Assembly: GCA_965217195.1 (NCBI GenBank) | Contig: CBDCHL010000005.1 | Coordinates: 1,054,001 to 1,118,000 of the forward strand | Source of the DNA: UBA6623 sp965217195 | GTDB lineage: Bacteria > Acidobacteriota > Terriglobia > Bryobacterales > UBA6623 | DNA length: 64,000 nucleotides | Direction: 5' to 3' | Shown here: positions 25,044 through 35,104 of the stretch, one piece after another | Layout: each line of letters opens with the position of its first letter | How positions within the stretch are numbered: position 1 is the first letter of the stretch | Made by a program: the position numbers and the translations under genes | Notes under the pieces: model-generated | Database searches by the model: none | Seen by the model: the letters and a program-made list of their open reading frames with translations, nothing else | Told to the model about the DNA's origin: nothing

Positions 25044-26819
25044 CTACTGTAACGTTCCCTCTTCCACTACAAGGATCTGATTGGCCGCCACATTCTTGAG
25101 TTTCTCCACCTTGCCGGAGAGCCAGCGAATCTCCAATTCCTCGGCTTGTCCCGCAGAGCCCAGCCCAAAATGGACCCGTAGATCGTTCTGCGAAAGATAA
25201 CTCCCGCCGGATCGAATCTCTCTTGTCAGAGACCGGCCGGTGACCCGCGCCACCAATCGCGCGCCGATAGCGGAGCGCCCGCCCCGGCCCCCCTTTGCCT
25301 GCACAAGCAGCCAATTACCTCGATTCCCCCCGTCGTTCCGCAGCAGAATCGGCGGACCGTCGAGATTATTGATCACAGCGTCCAAGTCACCGTCGTTGTC
25401 GTAATCGCCCAACGCCAATCCTCGGCCTTTGTCTCGTCGCGTGAGGCCGAACCGCTCTCCGGTTTCCTCGAATCGCCCTTCTCCGGAATTGATGTAGACA
25501 AGCGGGCGCTGCTCGTACTTCAATCCCATCTCAAACTTGTCGGCTTCGGGATAGAGATGGCCGTTAACAACAAACAAGTCCTCGAACCCATCATTGTCGA
25601 GGTCTCCGAATGCAACCCCCCACCCCACATAGAGATGCGTACTCTGCCCGTGCCCGGCAACGTTCGTCATGTTCGTAAAGCTGCCGTCGCCGTTGTTGAT
25701 CAGTAGGGAATTGCTCTCATACGAGGAATTTGTGTAGTAGAAATCGAGCCAACCGTCGAGATTGACATCGCCGATGTCCACGCCCATCGAGCCCTCCTCG
25801 ATCCCATCCTCCGAGAATGCGGCTCCCATTAGAACAGCAACCTCCTCAAACTTGCCGCCTCCCAGGTTGTGATAGTAAAGGTTGGCCGTTAGGTCGTTGG
25901 CTACGAAGATGTCGGGTCGGCTGTCGTTGTCCAGATCAGCAACGATCACGCCGAGCCCATAGAGTTTTTCAGGATCGATGTCGAGTTGTTCGGCGGCGTC
26001 GCGAAAACCGCCCTTCCCGTCGTTAAGAAAAAGCGAGTCGCGCGCTCCGAGCAGTCCGCGGGGTCCGCAGAAGACGGAGAAACCCCGATAGTTACACCAC
26101 GAATCGTCGCGGTCGGGGAGCCGTTCAAGCGGGTAATGCAGATAGTTGGCTACGTAAAGATCGAGATCGCCGTCGCGGTCGATGTCGCTGAAGGCCGCAC
26201 CCAAGCTCCAGGCGGTCCGGCCAACGCCTGCGCCGGCGGAGACGTCCCGAAAACGACCATCGCCCAGGTTGCGGAATAGAAAATTCCCGCCATATCCGGT
26301 AATGAAAATATCCGTCCGACCGTCGTTGTCATAGTCGGCGACAGCGACACCTTGCCCCCAGCCTTTACTGTCTAATTCCGCTGCCTCGGTTACGTCTTCA
26401 AACCGACCCTTCCCGTCGCCCCGATACAGAGCACAGACCGCATCACCGCCTTGTTCTATATACTTTTCGACGGTCGAGCCGCGGACCAGTAAGATGTCCA
26501 GGTTGCCGTCGTCGTTGTAGTCGAAAAAAGCCGCGCCTCCACCCATGACTTCAACGATGTGGTCCTTTTTGTCATCCCCTTGAATCCCGCGAAAGTCGGA
26601 AATCCCCGCCTCCCGCGTGACGTCAACGAACCGGACGGCGGCCGAAGCACTGGGGCGAGAGGCCCCGTCAGGCGGCGAATCCGCCGGATGGAGGACACCG
26701 ACTCCGCGGCAAATCCACATGGCCGCCAAGCCGAGCGCGAGAGGACGATGCCGGCCACGCTTCCCGAGCCGCGACAAAATTGTCCATCCGGACCGGCCTT
26801 TTTCGTGGGAAACTTTCAT
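25044..26819 (-). CDS. CRTAC1-family protein (FG-GAP/VCBS repeats, ASPIC/UnbV tail)
   Basis: 591 residues. An N-terminal hydrophobic segment (RPLALGLAAMWICRGVGVL) probably directs export. The body is a multi-blade FG-GAP/VCBS propeller with calcium-type loops such as FDYNDDGNLDILLV, ADYDNDGRTDIFITG, SDIDRDGDLDLYVANY and GDLDNDGFEDLFVVNGHLYP. The last about 70 residues are an ASPIC/UnbV domain (RSAIGARLVARVTGRSLTRE, IRSGGSYLSQNDLRVHFGLG, then LEIRWLSG). Such proteins are abundant in Acidobacteria; biochemical function is not established. It starts 35 bases after the TPR gene on the same strand, so the two are probably co-transcribed. A paralogue lies at 35.1 kb. Confidence 0.85.
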   Translation of the reverse strand: MKVSHEKGRSGWTILSRLGKRGRHRPLALGLAAMWICRGVGVLHPADSPPDGASRPSASAAVRFVDVTREAGISDFRGIQGDDKKDHIVEVMGGGAAFFDYNDDGNLDILLVRGSTVEKYIEQGGDAVCALYRGDGKGRFEDVTEAAELDSKGWGQGVAVADYDNDGRTDIFITGYGGNFLFRNLGDGRFRDVSAGAGVGRTAWSLGAAFSDIDRDGDLDLYVANYLHYPLERLPDRDDSWCNYRGFSVFCGPRGLLGARDSLFLNDGKGGFRDAAEQLDIDPEKLYGLGVIVADLDNDSRPDIFVANDLTANLYYHNLGGGKFEEVAVLMGAAFSEDGIEEGSMGVDIGDVNLDGWLDFYYTNSSYESNSLLINNGDGSFTNMTNVAGHGQSTHLYVGWGVAFGDLDNDGFEDLFVVNGHLYPEADKFEMGLKYEQRPLVYINSGEGRFEETGERFGLTRRDKGRGLALGDYDNDGDLDAVINNLDGPPILLRNDGGNRGNWLLVQAKGGRGGRSAIGARLVARVTGRSLTREIRSGGSYLSQNDLRVHFGLGSAGQAEELEIRWLSGKVEKLKNVAANQILVVEEGTLQ

Positions 26820-26854
26820 CGAACTTGGCGGCTTACCGCGACTGGCGATCGTTC

Positions 26855-28648
26855 TTACTCAGAGTAGGTTCGCTTGACGTCGCGGTCACGTTTCCGGGCT
26901 CGTTCGCGGTTGAGCCGAGTGAAGACAGCGGCCTCGCGCTTGGCTTCCTCCATGCGGCCCAGGGCGCGATACGCCTGCGAGAGATACAGGTGCAAAGAAG
27001 CCAACTCCGAATCGATCCGCAGGGCCTTTTCCATTTCTCGGGTGACCTCCTCGTGCCGTTTGAGTTGGATCAACGCCTTGCCCAACCCGGCATGAGCGTG
27101 GATCAACTTGGGATCCTGGGACCGCACCGCGCGGAAATGATCGAGGCTTGCCTCGGTCTCGCCCAGTTTGAGCAGCACTTCCCCGAGAAGAAGACGCGCC
27201 TCAAAGAACCGCGAATCCATCTCAACCGCTCTTTCCAAAGGCTCTCTCGCTTCGGAAAATCGCCCCATATTGTCGAGTTGTGCCGCCATGAGAAAGAAGC
27301 TCCGCGGCAGCTCCGGGAAATCCATCAGAATCTGCCGGGCCTGAGCGAGAGCCTTCTCGAAATCGTGGTTCCTATGGAGCGCGTCGACAAGCAAGAATCG
27401 CAGTTCGGATTTAGAGGGCTCCAGCTCGACGGCGAGGCGTCGGCTCTCAATGGCTTCGTCGTAGTAGCGTTGCTGGAGATACAGCGTCCCCAGTAAGGCC
27501 GGAAGACGGGAATTGTCGCGGCGGATTCCGGCCGCCGACCGTAAGTAACGAATCGCCTCCTCGCCGCGGCCGCTCGCAACAAGCTGGTTCCCCAATAGGA
27601 CAAGAGCCTCATAGAACTCCGGCCGCAACTCGATTGCTTTCCGCAACAACGGTATCGCTTGCGTCGGTTGACCCAGCGACACTCGGGCCAACGCCATGTT
27701 GTAGAAGGCCTCCGCGTACGTAGGCCGTGTCTCAACAACCCGCTCGAGCATCAGCAGCGCGTCGTGGTGATAGCCGCTCTGCCCGAGAGCGATCCCCGCA
27801 CCCAGCATCACGTCTGGATCTCCGCCAACCCGCAAGTCTCGAGCCAAGGCAAAAGCCTCGGCCTGATCCTTGTTCGTTAATGCAATCCTGAGCCGAATCA
27901 GGGTCCGAATGTCGTCCTGGACCTTGTTCTTCCATCTCTGAGCCAAATCAAACTCGCGAAGCGCGTCTTCCTTCCTACCCTGTTTCTGGTAGGCGCGGGC
28001 CAACAAATAGTGAACATCTCCCTGTTCGGGTCGTGTCCGCACGGTGTCTTCCAGCAGCTCCACGGCTTTCTCAATTTGGTCCCTGTTGAGATAAGAGCCG
28101 GCCAAACGAGTCCGAACGTCAAGCACGGTTCCAATTGCCAGCACTCGCTCGAAGTATTGAATCGCTTCGTCGATCTCTCCTCGGCTCAAGTGAATCCGGC
28201 CGAGGTAGTAGAGCGAGTGCGCATCGGGAGGGTCGAATCGCAATTCCCCTTGGAAAGCTTTTTTCGCTTCGCCAAGGTTCTGAAGGTTCCAATGCGCCAG
28301 ACCCAGTTGGTAATAGGCACCCGGGATCTCCGCCTGGATCTGAATAGCCTTCTCCAACTCCTCTACGGCCGGGGAGTACTCCCCCTGATCGAGATGAATC
28401 TGTGCCTGCTGAAGGTGCCTTTGCAACGCTGCTTGCGGGTCCGCCCCTAAGACCGTCACTACGCAGAGGAAAGTCAGCAGGAAAGCCGCTCCACCCTGGC
28501 CTTTGTACCGCCATCCCCGCAACTGAGGCGGCACCGACTGCGGAGCCCTGACACTCTCCGTAGGCTGCGAGGGCCCCTCGTGCCCGATCGATGGCATAAC
28601 CGTGGCGACGCTTCGACGCTCTCGGGAAGCGAGGTCGTCCAAAGTCAT
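26855..28648 (-). CDS. TPR-repeat protein, membrane-anchored or secreted
   Basis: About 597 residues from ATG 28648 (MTLDDLASRERR); ATG 28597 is an alternative and neither has a clear ribosome binding site. An N-terminal hydrophobic segment (GGAAFLLTFLCVVTVLGADP) precedes about 13 tetratricopeptide repeats with the usual W/L-G-Y-A-P pattern, for example AVEELEKAIQIQAEIPGAYY, YLGRIHLSRGEIDEAIQYFE and SLGQPTQAIPLLRKAIELRP. The tail is basic (RARKRDRDVKRTYSE). It probably acts as a periplasmic scaffold. It lies between the Oar receptor and the CRTAC1 gene in one direction, an order consistent with a shared operon. Confidence 0.8.
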   Translation of the reverse strand: MTLDDLASRERRSVATVMPSIGHEGPSQPTESVRAPQSVPPQLRGWRYKGQGGAAFLLTFLCVVTVLGADPQAALQRHLQQAQIHLDQGEYSPAVEELEKAIQIQAEIPGAYYQLGLAHWNLQNLGEAKKAFQGELRFDPPDAHSLYYLGRIHLSRGEIDEAIQYFERVLAIGTVLDVRTRLAGSYLNRDQIEKAVELLEDTVRTRPEQGDVHYLLARAYQKQGRKEDALREFDLAQRWKNKVQDDIRTLIRLRIALTNKDQAEAFALARDLRVGGDPDVMLGAGIALGQSGYHHDALLMLERVVETRPTYAEAFYNMALARVSLGQPTQAIPLLRKAIELRPEFYEALVLLGNQLVASGRGEEAIRYLRSAAGIRRDNSRLPALLGTLYLQQRYYDEAIESRRLAVELEPSKSELRFLLVDALHRNHDFEKALAQARQILMDFPELPRSFFLMAAQLDNMGRFSEAREPLERAVEMDSRFFEARLLLGEVLLKLGETEASLDHFRAVRSQDPKLIHAHAGLGKALIQLKRHEEVTREMEKALRIDSELASLHLYLSQAYRALGRMEEAKREAAVFTRLNRERARKRDRDVKRTYSE

Positions 28649-28805
28649 CGCGAGGTGCGAGTTGCCGGGCGTGTGTCCGATCGCCGGTGCGTCCACGATC
28701 CTAATTATAAGAAGCGGAGGTTGCGCACCTGTGCAGGCGTCTGCAACGGTCCACTTCTCGGCGCTGAGCCGCTCCCCGGAAGTACAAACGGGATGAAGAC
28801 GGCAA

Positions 28806-28832
28806 AGCCCTCGCCGCAATGCGGCGAGGGCT
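28806..28832 (-). terminator. strong hairpin after the Oar-type receptor gene
   Basis: AGCCCTCGCCGC and GCGGCGAGGGCT form a perfect 12-bp stem around a 3-base loop, 24 bases after the receptor's stop on the minus strand. The following T-run is weak (TTTGCCGTCTT), so it may act as an attenuating or RNA-stabilising hairpin instead. Confidence 0.65.
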
Positions 28833-28855
28833 CTGCTTCACAAACAGTTGAAAGG

Positions 28856-31800
28856 TTAGAACAGGATCTTCAACCCGAACTGGATCTGGCGCGCGGACTG
28901 TCCCGCAGCCAATCCGCCGATCGAGCCGAAGACGCCCGGTCCGGCGTCAAAGTTTGAATTCGGTTTCCCGAAGTTCACGTTGTTGAACGCGTTGAAAAAC
29001 TCCGAACGGAACTGAATCCCGATGCGCTCGGTGACCTTGAAGTTCTTAAACAACCCGAGGTCAAACTGGAAAAGGCCCGGAGCGAGAAGAGCGTTGCGGC
29101 CTAGGGTGCCGAAGGTAAACGGATCGGGCTCGCCGAAAGCCGCCAGGTTGATGTACTCTTCCGGACCTCCACGAGCACCGGAAAACGGGTCCCCGATTAT
29201 GTTCGGTCTCTCGGCGCCGACACGCCCGCCGATGTTCGCGATGTCACGCGGGACGGTAGTGTTGAAGGCAGGGCCGCTATTGGCCACGATGATTCCGGTC
29301 AGCTGCCAGCCACCGAGGATTGCGTCCGCGGCCTTGTTCATGCCTGAGCCGTAGGTTTTCCCTCTTCCGAAGGGAAGCTGCCAAACGTAGTCGAACGTAA
29401 AGGCATGGGCGCGGTGGAGATCCGACAATGCCCGATCACCCAGAATATTGTGCGGGTTCTGGGCGGTCTGGCTGGCGGAAAAACCGGCCCCCAGAACGTC
29501 GATCGTCTTTCCGAAGGCATAGTTGGCGCGGAAAGACAATCCGTCGGAGAAGCGCTTCTCCACCTTGAACTGTAGCCCGTGATAGATCGAAGAGGATTGG
29601 TTCCCCATTTCACTCAAAGGCCCGTATTGCGGGAACGGACGGCGCGGCTGCACTTCGCCCGGCCCGGGCAGAGCCGTGTTGACATTCGAGAAGGTCGAAA
29701 GCTTCAGGCCTCTCGTACCCACATAGCCGAGTTCGACCATCAACTCCTCCGTCAGCTGCCGCTGCACGTGCAGGTTCCACTGCTGCGTGTAACTGGTGCG
29801 GTTGTGACGCGGAACGATGTGTTGGGCGTTGGGCGCGATAGGAGAGCCGAACTGGACGTCCAGATCAGGCGTAAACGCATTCTCGACGGTCGCGACCGGG
29901 AAGCGGTCATTAATGTTCGAGAAGTTCTCACTAATCGCGAACGGCCAGTTCCCTCGCACGCCCTGAGCCTCCCAGAGGTAGTTGGACATGTAAAAAACGC
30001 CGTAGCCGGCGCGAATGGTCGACTTGTCGCCAAGACGATAAGCGAGGCCGACCCGGGGAGCGAAGTTGTTCTTGTCCGGCTCGATGATTCCGCGCCGCAC
30101 GTTCGGGCCTTCACCCGTGATGGGGTTCTCCCCATCCCAGAGAAATTCGCCCGTACCGATATCGATCGAGGCCAGCAGATTATCGCGGTGTTTCATCCAC
30201 TCGATGTAGTCGTAACGCAGGCCGAGGTTGATCGTCAGGTTCGGGGTGGCCCTCCAGTCATCTTGGAAGTAGAAACTGTAGTCTTCCTTCCGCATGATGG
30301 CCGTCGTGCCGGCGCCGATGTTCCGCAAGGCAATGGTCGGCAGACCCAACAGATAGGAGGCAACGGCATTGCCGGTTGCCGCCGCGTTCTGAGGATCTTC
30401 GGTCGGGCGCTTGTCGAAGGTCATGTTCCCGGTAAAGAACCCGTCGTCCAAGTTGCGGTTGTGTTTGAACTCAAAGCCGACTTTGATGGTGTGATTGCCG
30501 GAAACCTTCGTCATGCTCGCATAGGCGCTATAGCTGTCGTCGGGAAAGGGAAAGCCCGTCTGGCTGGGGTTGTTGTACCCCGAGATGCCCCACTGCGGAA
30601 ACAGCGGCACGGCTTCGCTCTTCAAGATCGGGATGCCCTGGATGTTGTTGCTGGTAATAAACGACGCGATAGCTTCCTTGCCGCCCGGCGCGCTGTCGGC
30701 GATCTGAAGGTTGTTGCGGTGATAGGAGACCTTCATGTCGAGAATCGTCGTCGGGTTCAACGTGTGGGTGTCGCTGATCATGATATTGGTGAACGTGTTC
30801 ACCAACAAGTTGTCCACCGTGAGATGGTTCGTCGGGCGGGGGTTTATAGAGTCGCTGAAGTTAAATCGTCCCGTGAGAATGTTGCTGTCGCCAAAGCGGT
30901 GGTCGACCTTGCCCATCCACTGATCGTTGTCAACCCGCGCTGCGTTGGTGTTGATCAGGTTCAACGCTTGGCCGGGCAGATTGGGAGACGTCCACAAGGT
31001 CTGCTGAAGCTGCTTGGTCGACTGGTTAAACCGGCTGGTAGGGATTTGGTTATTGGGGATCGGGTCCCGCGCCAAGTTCCCGTCGGCTAGCTCACGCGTC
31101 GTGTACGGATCGAAAATCGCATCCGCCGGATTGCCCTGGTGATCCATCGACAAGTCGCCGCCGAACATCGCCGAGCTGGGCACAACGCCCAGCAGAGTCG
31201 ATTCACGGCTTCTGCGCTGACCTTCGTACATAAAGAAGAAAAAGGTCCTGTTCTTGACGATCGGGCCGCCGACCGTGGCGCCAAACTGGTTCTGCCGAAA
31301 CTCGGACTTCGGCGTGCCGGAACGATTCGAAAAGAACTCAGCGGCATCGAGGTTGTCGTTGCGGAGGAATTCAAACGCAGAGCCGTGGATCTCGTTGGTG
31401 CCGGACTTGATCACGATGTTGACGTTCGCGCCGGCCGCGGTCCCGAACTCGGACGAAGTGATGTTCGTCTGAATCTTGAATTCCTGGATGGCATCGATCG
31501 AGGGCTGCAACCCGTAGGTTTTGAAGAAGCTCTCGTTGTTGTTCACGCCGTCCAGCGTGTAGTTGTTGGCTTCCGAGCGAAGACCGCTGATCGAAACGGC
31601 CGTACCGGAAGTCTGGAACGCCGTCAGCGCACCGGCACCGGCCACGGCGCCCGGTGTGTCAAGATCGTGAGCTGGGTGAAGCTGCGGCCGTTTAAGGGCA
31701 GCTCGACCACTTTTTCGTTGTCGACGGTCGAAGCGACAGTCGAAGTGTCGGTCTGAAGCTGCAACGCCGCGGCGCTGACTTCGACGATTTCGGTGACTTC

Positions 31801-32133
31801 ACCGACTTTCAGGGTCAGGTCGACGCGAAGCGTCTGGTTCACAGCGAGTTGAACGCCGGTTTGCAGCGCTTGGCTGAAGCCGGCCATTTCGGCCGCGACC
31901 GAGTAAACAGCAGGCGGCAGCGACGGCACGGTGAAACCGCCGGTGTCATTGCTCTCGACAGTACGGGAATTCCCCGTACCTTCATTCGTGATGGTGACCG
32001 TGACGCCGGGCACAACGGCACCGCTCTCATCCCCAACGTTGCCGAGGATGGTCCCGAAGGACGTTTGGGCAACGAGCGGAAGGCTACTCAGCGTCGTTAC
32101 CAGTGCAACGACGCACAGAATGCTGACTTTCAT
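28856..32133 (-). pseudogene. Oar-like TonB-dependent receptor, split by a 2-base frameshift
   Basis: Two adjacent frames make one protein. ATG 32133 (GGAGG 6 bases upstream) encodes a signal peptide (MKVSILCVVALVTTLSSLPL), a carboxypeptidase-regulatory-like beta-sandwich (GTILGNVGDESGAVVPGVTV) and the start of the plug (VVELPLNGRSFTQLTILT), then runs out of frame. The rest, from AGAGALTAFQTSGTAVSISG through the plug and a 22-strand-type barrel to the C-terminal GLKILF, is in another frame to 28856. An extra CA in the plus-strand interval 31653-31660 (TTGACACACC on the coding strand) explains the break. Removing 2 bases gives 1091 residues, the usual length. Such receptors import or display large substrates with TonB. 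It may be a pseudogene or a sequence error. Confidence 0.85.
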
Positions 32134-32145
32134 GAATCCTCCAAT

Positions 32146-32214
32146 AGTGGTAGTTAGTGGTAGTTAGTGGTAGTTAGTGGTAGTTAGTGGTAGTTAGTGG
32201 TAGTTAGTGGTAGT
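32146..32214 (-). repeat. 10-bp tandem repeat in the 5' leader of the Oar-type receptor
   Basis: About seven perfect copies of TAGTTAGTGG (coding strand CCACTAACTA) immediately upstream of the receptor's ribosome binding site. The array lies inside the 5' leader or promoter. Copy-number change would alter spacing by about one DNA helical turn per unit. Confidence 0.9.
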
Positions 32215-32451
32215 GCTGGATTAGGACAAGACGCCCTCCCCCCAACCAGCTACCAGCATAGCCCTTTCTGTCACGAAGAATCAAGCCGCGCACGGCGCCG
32301 GCGATCTAGTGCAGGCTCGTCGAGTCGCCGGAAATACAGCAAATCGTTGGAGCCTCTCTCAGCGGCGTGGTTTTAGGCCGATAGGATACGAAATCACGGA
32401 TTCAGGCCCAGCACCGGATTCCAATCCCGGAATTGTTCCAAAAAAGGGAAA
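32215..32451. promoter_or_regulatory. divergent intergenic region between receptor and TPR modules
   Basis: The only space between two outward-facing gene modules, so it should contain both promoters. No clear sigma-70 pair is visible. An inverted repeat (ATTCCAATCCCGGAATTG, centred near 32425) just upstream of the TPR gene could be an operator. Confidence 0.4.
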
Positions 32452-34179
32452 ATGAAAGGCGACGTGCCGTATCGCACCTTTCTCGTCGCGCCGGCGTTGT
32501 TCATTGCTGCCGTCTACTTAGCGGTTGTGCCCCGGGTGCTCACTGCGGACACGGCCGAACTCCTCGCGCCGGCCCGTGCACTTCGAGACGCCGGGAACCT
32601 ATCCGAGGCCGCCCTCGCTGTCGAGCGATTGCTGGCGGAGGTGAGGACCGGCGAACGTCTTGAGGTGCGGCCGGCGGCGCTGCATCGCGAGTTGGGAGAC
32701 ATCTACGCCACGCAAAAACGTGTCCGCCAGGCCGTAGGTCAGTTTGAAAAATCGCTGGCCGCGGACCCGGCCCAACGGACTCTCCACTACCGCGTCGGCA
32801 TCCTCTACCGACAGCTGGGCGAGGGCTCAAAAGCGGCAGCTCACCTCGCCGAGGCCGTCGAGTTAGGCTTCCGCAACACCGGGGTTCTATTTCACCTCGC
32901 GGCGGCGCAATTGGCATCCGGACAAAATACGGCCGGGTTGGAAAACGCGCGGGCCGCCTTGACGCCCCGGCCTGTGAGCGTGGACCTGGCGTTCCGCGTC
33001 GGTCGTCTATTGTTTCAATACCTCTTCTACCGCGACGCTCTCGAAGCCTTCGAATCGGCTTTCGAAAACTCGCCCGACTCCTACGAGATTCGCCTCTTTA
33101 CCGCGCTGACGAATTTCCTGCTCAACCGTCATGAGCGGACCGTCGCGCTGCTTGAGCCCCTTGCCGCGCCCGGCGGCGAAGGGAACGCGGAGGCGTGGAG
33201 CTTGCTGGCCTCCGCGCTGGCCGCGCTCGATCGATTTGACGAAGCCGAATCGTTATTTGAAAGAGCCGTCGTGACAGAGCTGTCGAGCCCGCACGCCTAC
33301 GTGAATTTGGCTTTTGTCTTGCTTGAGCAAGGCAGAACCGCCTCCGCCGAGGCTTGGCTCGCCAAGATGCGCGTCGCCGCCGGTGCGGCGAGTCCGAAGG
33401 TCTTCTACGCCGTGCGACGCAATTCGTGCGCCGAGGCCGAACAGGAAGTTTCCGCCAACACCGCCCCGGACGATGTCGGCGCCAATTCGGAACAAGGTCT
33501 CCAATTCTTCGAATTCGCTCAAATGCTCAGCGGCCGTCATCACCATGGAACCGCTGTTGAGTTGCTGCGCATCGCCACGCGTTACGGAAGAGGCAATGAG
33601 GCGGCTCGACCGGGTCTGCTGTACGCCCTGGCGTTCAGCTGCTTGAATCTTGAACCGGAAAGCGCAATCCCGCCGCGATTGCTCGAGCGAGCGATCGAGT
33701 TGGACCCGCAACGCCATGAGTCCCATCACCTGCTGGGCCGTGCCTATTGGAAACAGCGCAAGCCGGAGCAAGCCGCCGCCGCGCTCGAGCGGGCGATCGA
33801 GCTTAAACCCGATGCGGCGTCTTACTACACGGAGTTGGGTCGCGCGCTGGCGGCGAGCCGCGCCGGCGGAGACGATGGCGCGCGGGCCGCTGAGATCCTG
33901 AGCAAAGCGATCGAGATCGATCCCGCGGATGCCGCCGCTCGCTATGAGCTGGGCAAGCTGTGGATGGGGCAGGGTCGCCTGGCTGACGCCGCCGAACAAC
34001 TGCGCAAGGCCGTCGAGACCGAACCGGAATTCTACGAACCCTACTACGTCCTGGGGCAAATCCATGCCCGCGAGAAGCGGCCCGACGAGGCCCGACGATA
34101 CCTACAGATGTTCCAGACGAAGAAGGCCACCGCCGAAGCCCGTTCTACAATAGGGAAGGATTTTGTTAGCGCCAACTGA
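32452..34179 (+). CDS. TPR-repeat protein with N-terminal membrane segment
   Basis: 575 residues. The N-terminal TFLVAPALFIAAVYLAVVP is a signal or anchor helix. TPR units follow along most of the protein, for example YATQKRVRQAVGQFEKSLAA, LGRAYWKQRKPEQAAAALER AIEL and KLWMGQGRLADAAEQLRKAV. A cysteine pair (SCAEAEQE, FSCLNLE) sits in the middle. The first gene of the plus-strand module, it is followed by the PhyH gene after 88 bases and a CRTAC1 gene. That repeats the TPR-plus-CRTAC1 pairing of the opposite-strand module. Function is probably scaffolding in the envelope. Confidence 0.8.
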   Translation: MKGDVPYRTFLVAPALFIAAVYLAVVPRVLTADTAELLAPARALRDAGNLSEAALAVERLLAEVRTGERLEVRPAALHRELGDIYATQKRVRQAVGQFEKSLAADPAQRTLHYRVGILYRQLGEGSKAAAHLAEAVELGFRNTGVLFHLAAAQLASGQNTAGLENARAALTPRPVSVDLAFRVGRLLFQYLFYRDALEAFESAFENSPDSYEIRLFTALTNFLLNRHERTVALLEPLAAPGGEGNAEAWSLLASALAALDRFDEAESLFERAVVTELSSPHAYVNLAFVLLEQGRTASAEAWLAKMRVAAGAASPKVFYAVRRNSCAEAEQEVSANTAPDDVGANSEQGLQFFEFAQMLSGRHHHGTAVELLRIATRYGRGNEAARPGLLYALAFSCLNLEPESAIPPRLLERAIELDPQRHESHHLLGRAYWKQRKPEQAAAALERAIELKPDAASYYTELGRALAASRAGGDDGARAAEILSKAIEIDPADAAARYELGKLWMGQGRLADAAEQLRKAVETEPEFYEPYYVLGQIHAREKRPDEARRYLQMFQTKKATAEARSTIGKDFVSAN

Positions 34180-34267
34180 TTTCGCGTTGCGGACAGGTCG
34201 ACCGCATTGGCGCCGGCGCCCAACACCATAAAACGGGCTTTCTAGATATCACTTCGCGGTCGATGCC

Positions 34268-35074
34268 ATGCTGAGTCGGGAGCAGAAGCAAACCTTCTTT
34301 TCGAGGGGATTCGTTCACCTTCCCGGCATCGCCGGTACTCGCGCCTCCGAGTTCGAAGCCTTCGTCTGGGCCCGTATGGAAGAGCTACACGGGATTCGTC
34401 AAGACGATCGCGCAACATGGAACCGCCCCGGACCCTGGGTCGGAATGAAGAACTTCAAGGACGCGGAACTGCTGCAAAGCTTCACCACCGCTGATCTGTG
34501 CTCGGCAATCGACGCTCTGCTGGGCCCGGGGAATTGGAAAAAGCCTCGTCACTGGGGCGGCTTCCTTGTGAATCTCCCGAAGTCCGAGGAAGAGGGGCTT
34601 TGGTACATCCCGACCAGCGGCTGGCACGTCGACTATCACTACACTCACGACCCCGAACCGTTGTTTGGATTGCGGGTCTTTTCGTTCCTGTCGAACGTCG
34701 AACCCCAAGGCGGAGGGACTTTGGTCGTCTCCGGTTCACACCGCGTCGTCGCCGACTACGTCAGGACACTATCGACTGAAAAGCGAAGCGCCGGGTACGC
34801 CAAGGTCCGGGACCGCATGCACGCATCGCTCCCTTGGTTCCAGCGACTGACAGAGGGAAACGAACGCGGCCCGAATCGCATTCCTACGCTCATGGAAGAG
34901 AGCGGCCGAGTCGGCGATGTCGAGGTACGCGTCGAACAGTTGTGCGGCAAACCAGGCGACGTGGTCTTGATGCATCCCTGGGTGGTCCACACCGGTTCGC
35001 CGATTCGAGGCGACAAACCGCGCTTCATGTTGGCGAAGAATCTCGACGCGGAAAGCGTCGCCGCTGCGGCCTGA
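34268..35074 (+). CDS. phytanoyl-CoA dioxygenase (PhyH) family protein
   Basis: 268 residues, a typical length for the Fe(II)/2-oxoglutarate dioxygenase PhyH family. The metal-binding facial triad is visible: His120-x-Asp122 in GWHVDYHYTHD and the distal His241 in HPWVVHTGSP, followed by the 2-oxoglutarate-binding Arg in KPRFMLAKN. EPQGGGTLVVSGSHR is the usual strand before the distal His. No signal peptide, so it is cytoplasmic. Members hydroxylate lipids, sugars, amino acids or natural products; the substrate here is unknown. It lies 88 bases after a TPR gene and 31 bases before a CRTAC1 gene in the same direction. Confidence 0.85.
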   Translation: MLSREQKQTFFSRGFVHLPGIAGTRASEFEAFVWARMEELHGIRQDDRATWNRPGPWVGMKNFKDAELLQSFTTADLCSAIDALLGPGNWKKPRHWGGFLVNLPKSEEEGLWYIPTSGWHVDYHYTHDPEPLFGLRVFSFLSNVEPQGGGTLVVSGSHRVVADYVRTLSTEKRSAGYAKVRDRMHASLPWFQRLTEGNERGPNRIPTLMEESGRVGDVEVRVEQLCGKPGDVVLMHPWVVHTGSPIRGDKPRFMLAKNLDAESVAAAA

Positions 35075-35104
35075 CGCAACCGCGGATTCCACCGAGCCTC
35101 CGGG

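Noticed and set aside
29579..31090. 503-residue open frame on the plus strand
   Set aside because: Antisense shadow of the Oar-type receptor; no family features.
32146..32214. CRISPR array
   Set aside because: The unit is only 10 bp with no spacers; it is a simple tandem repeat. No cas genes occur in the window.
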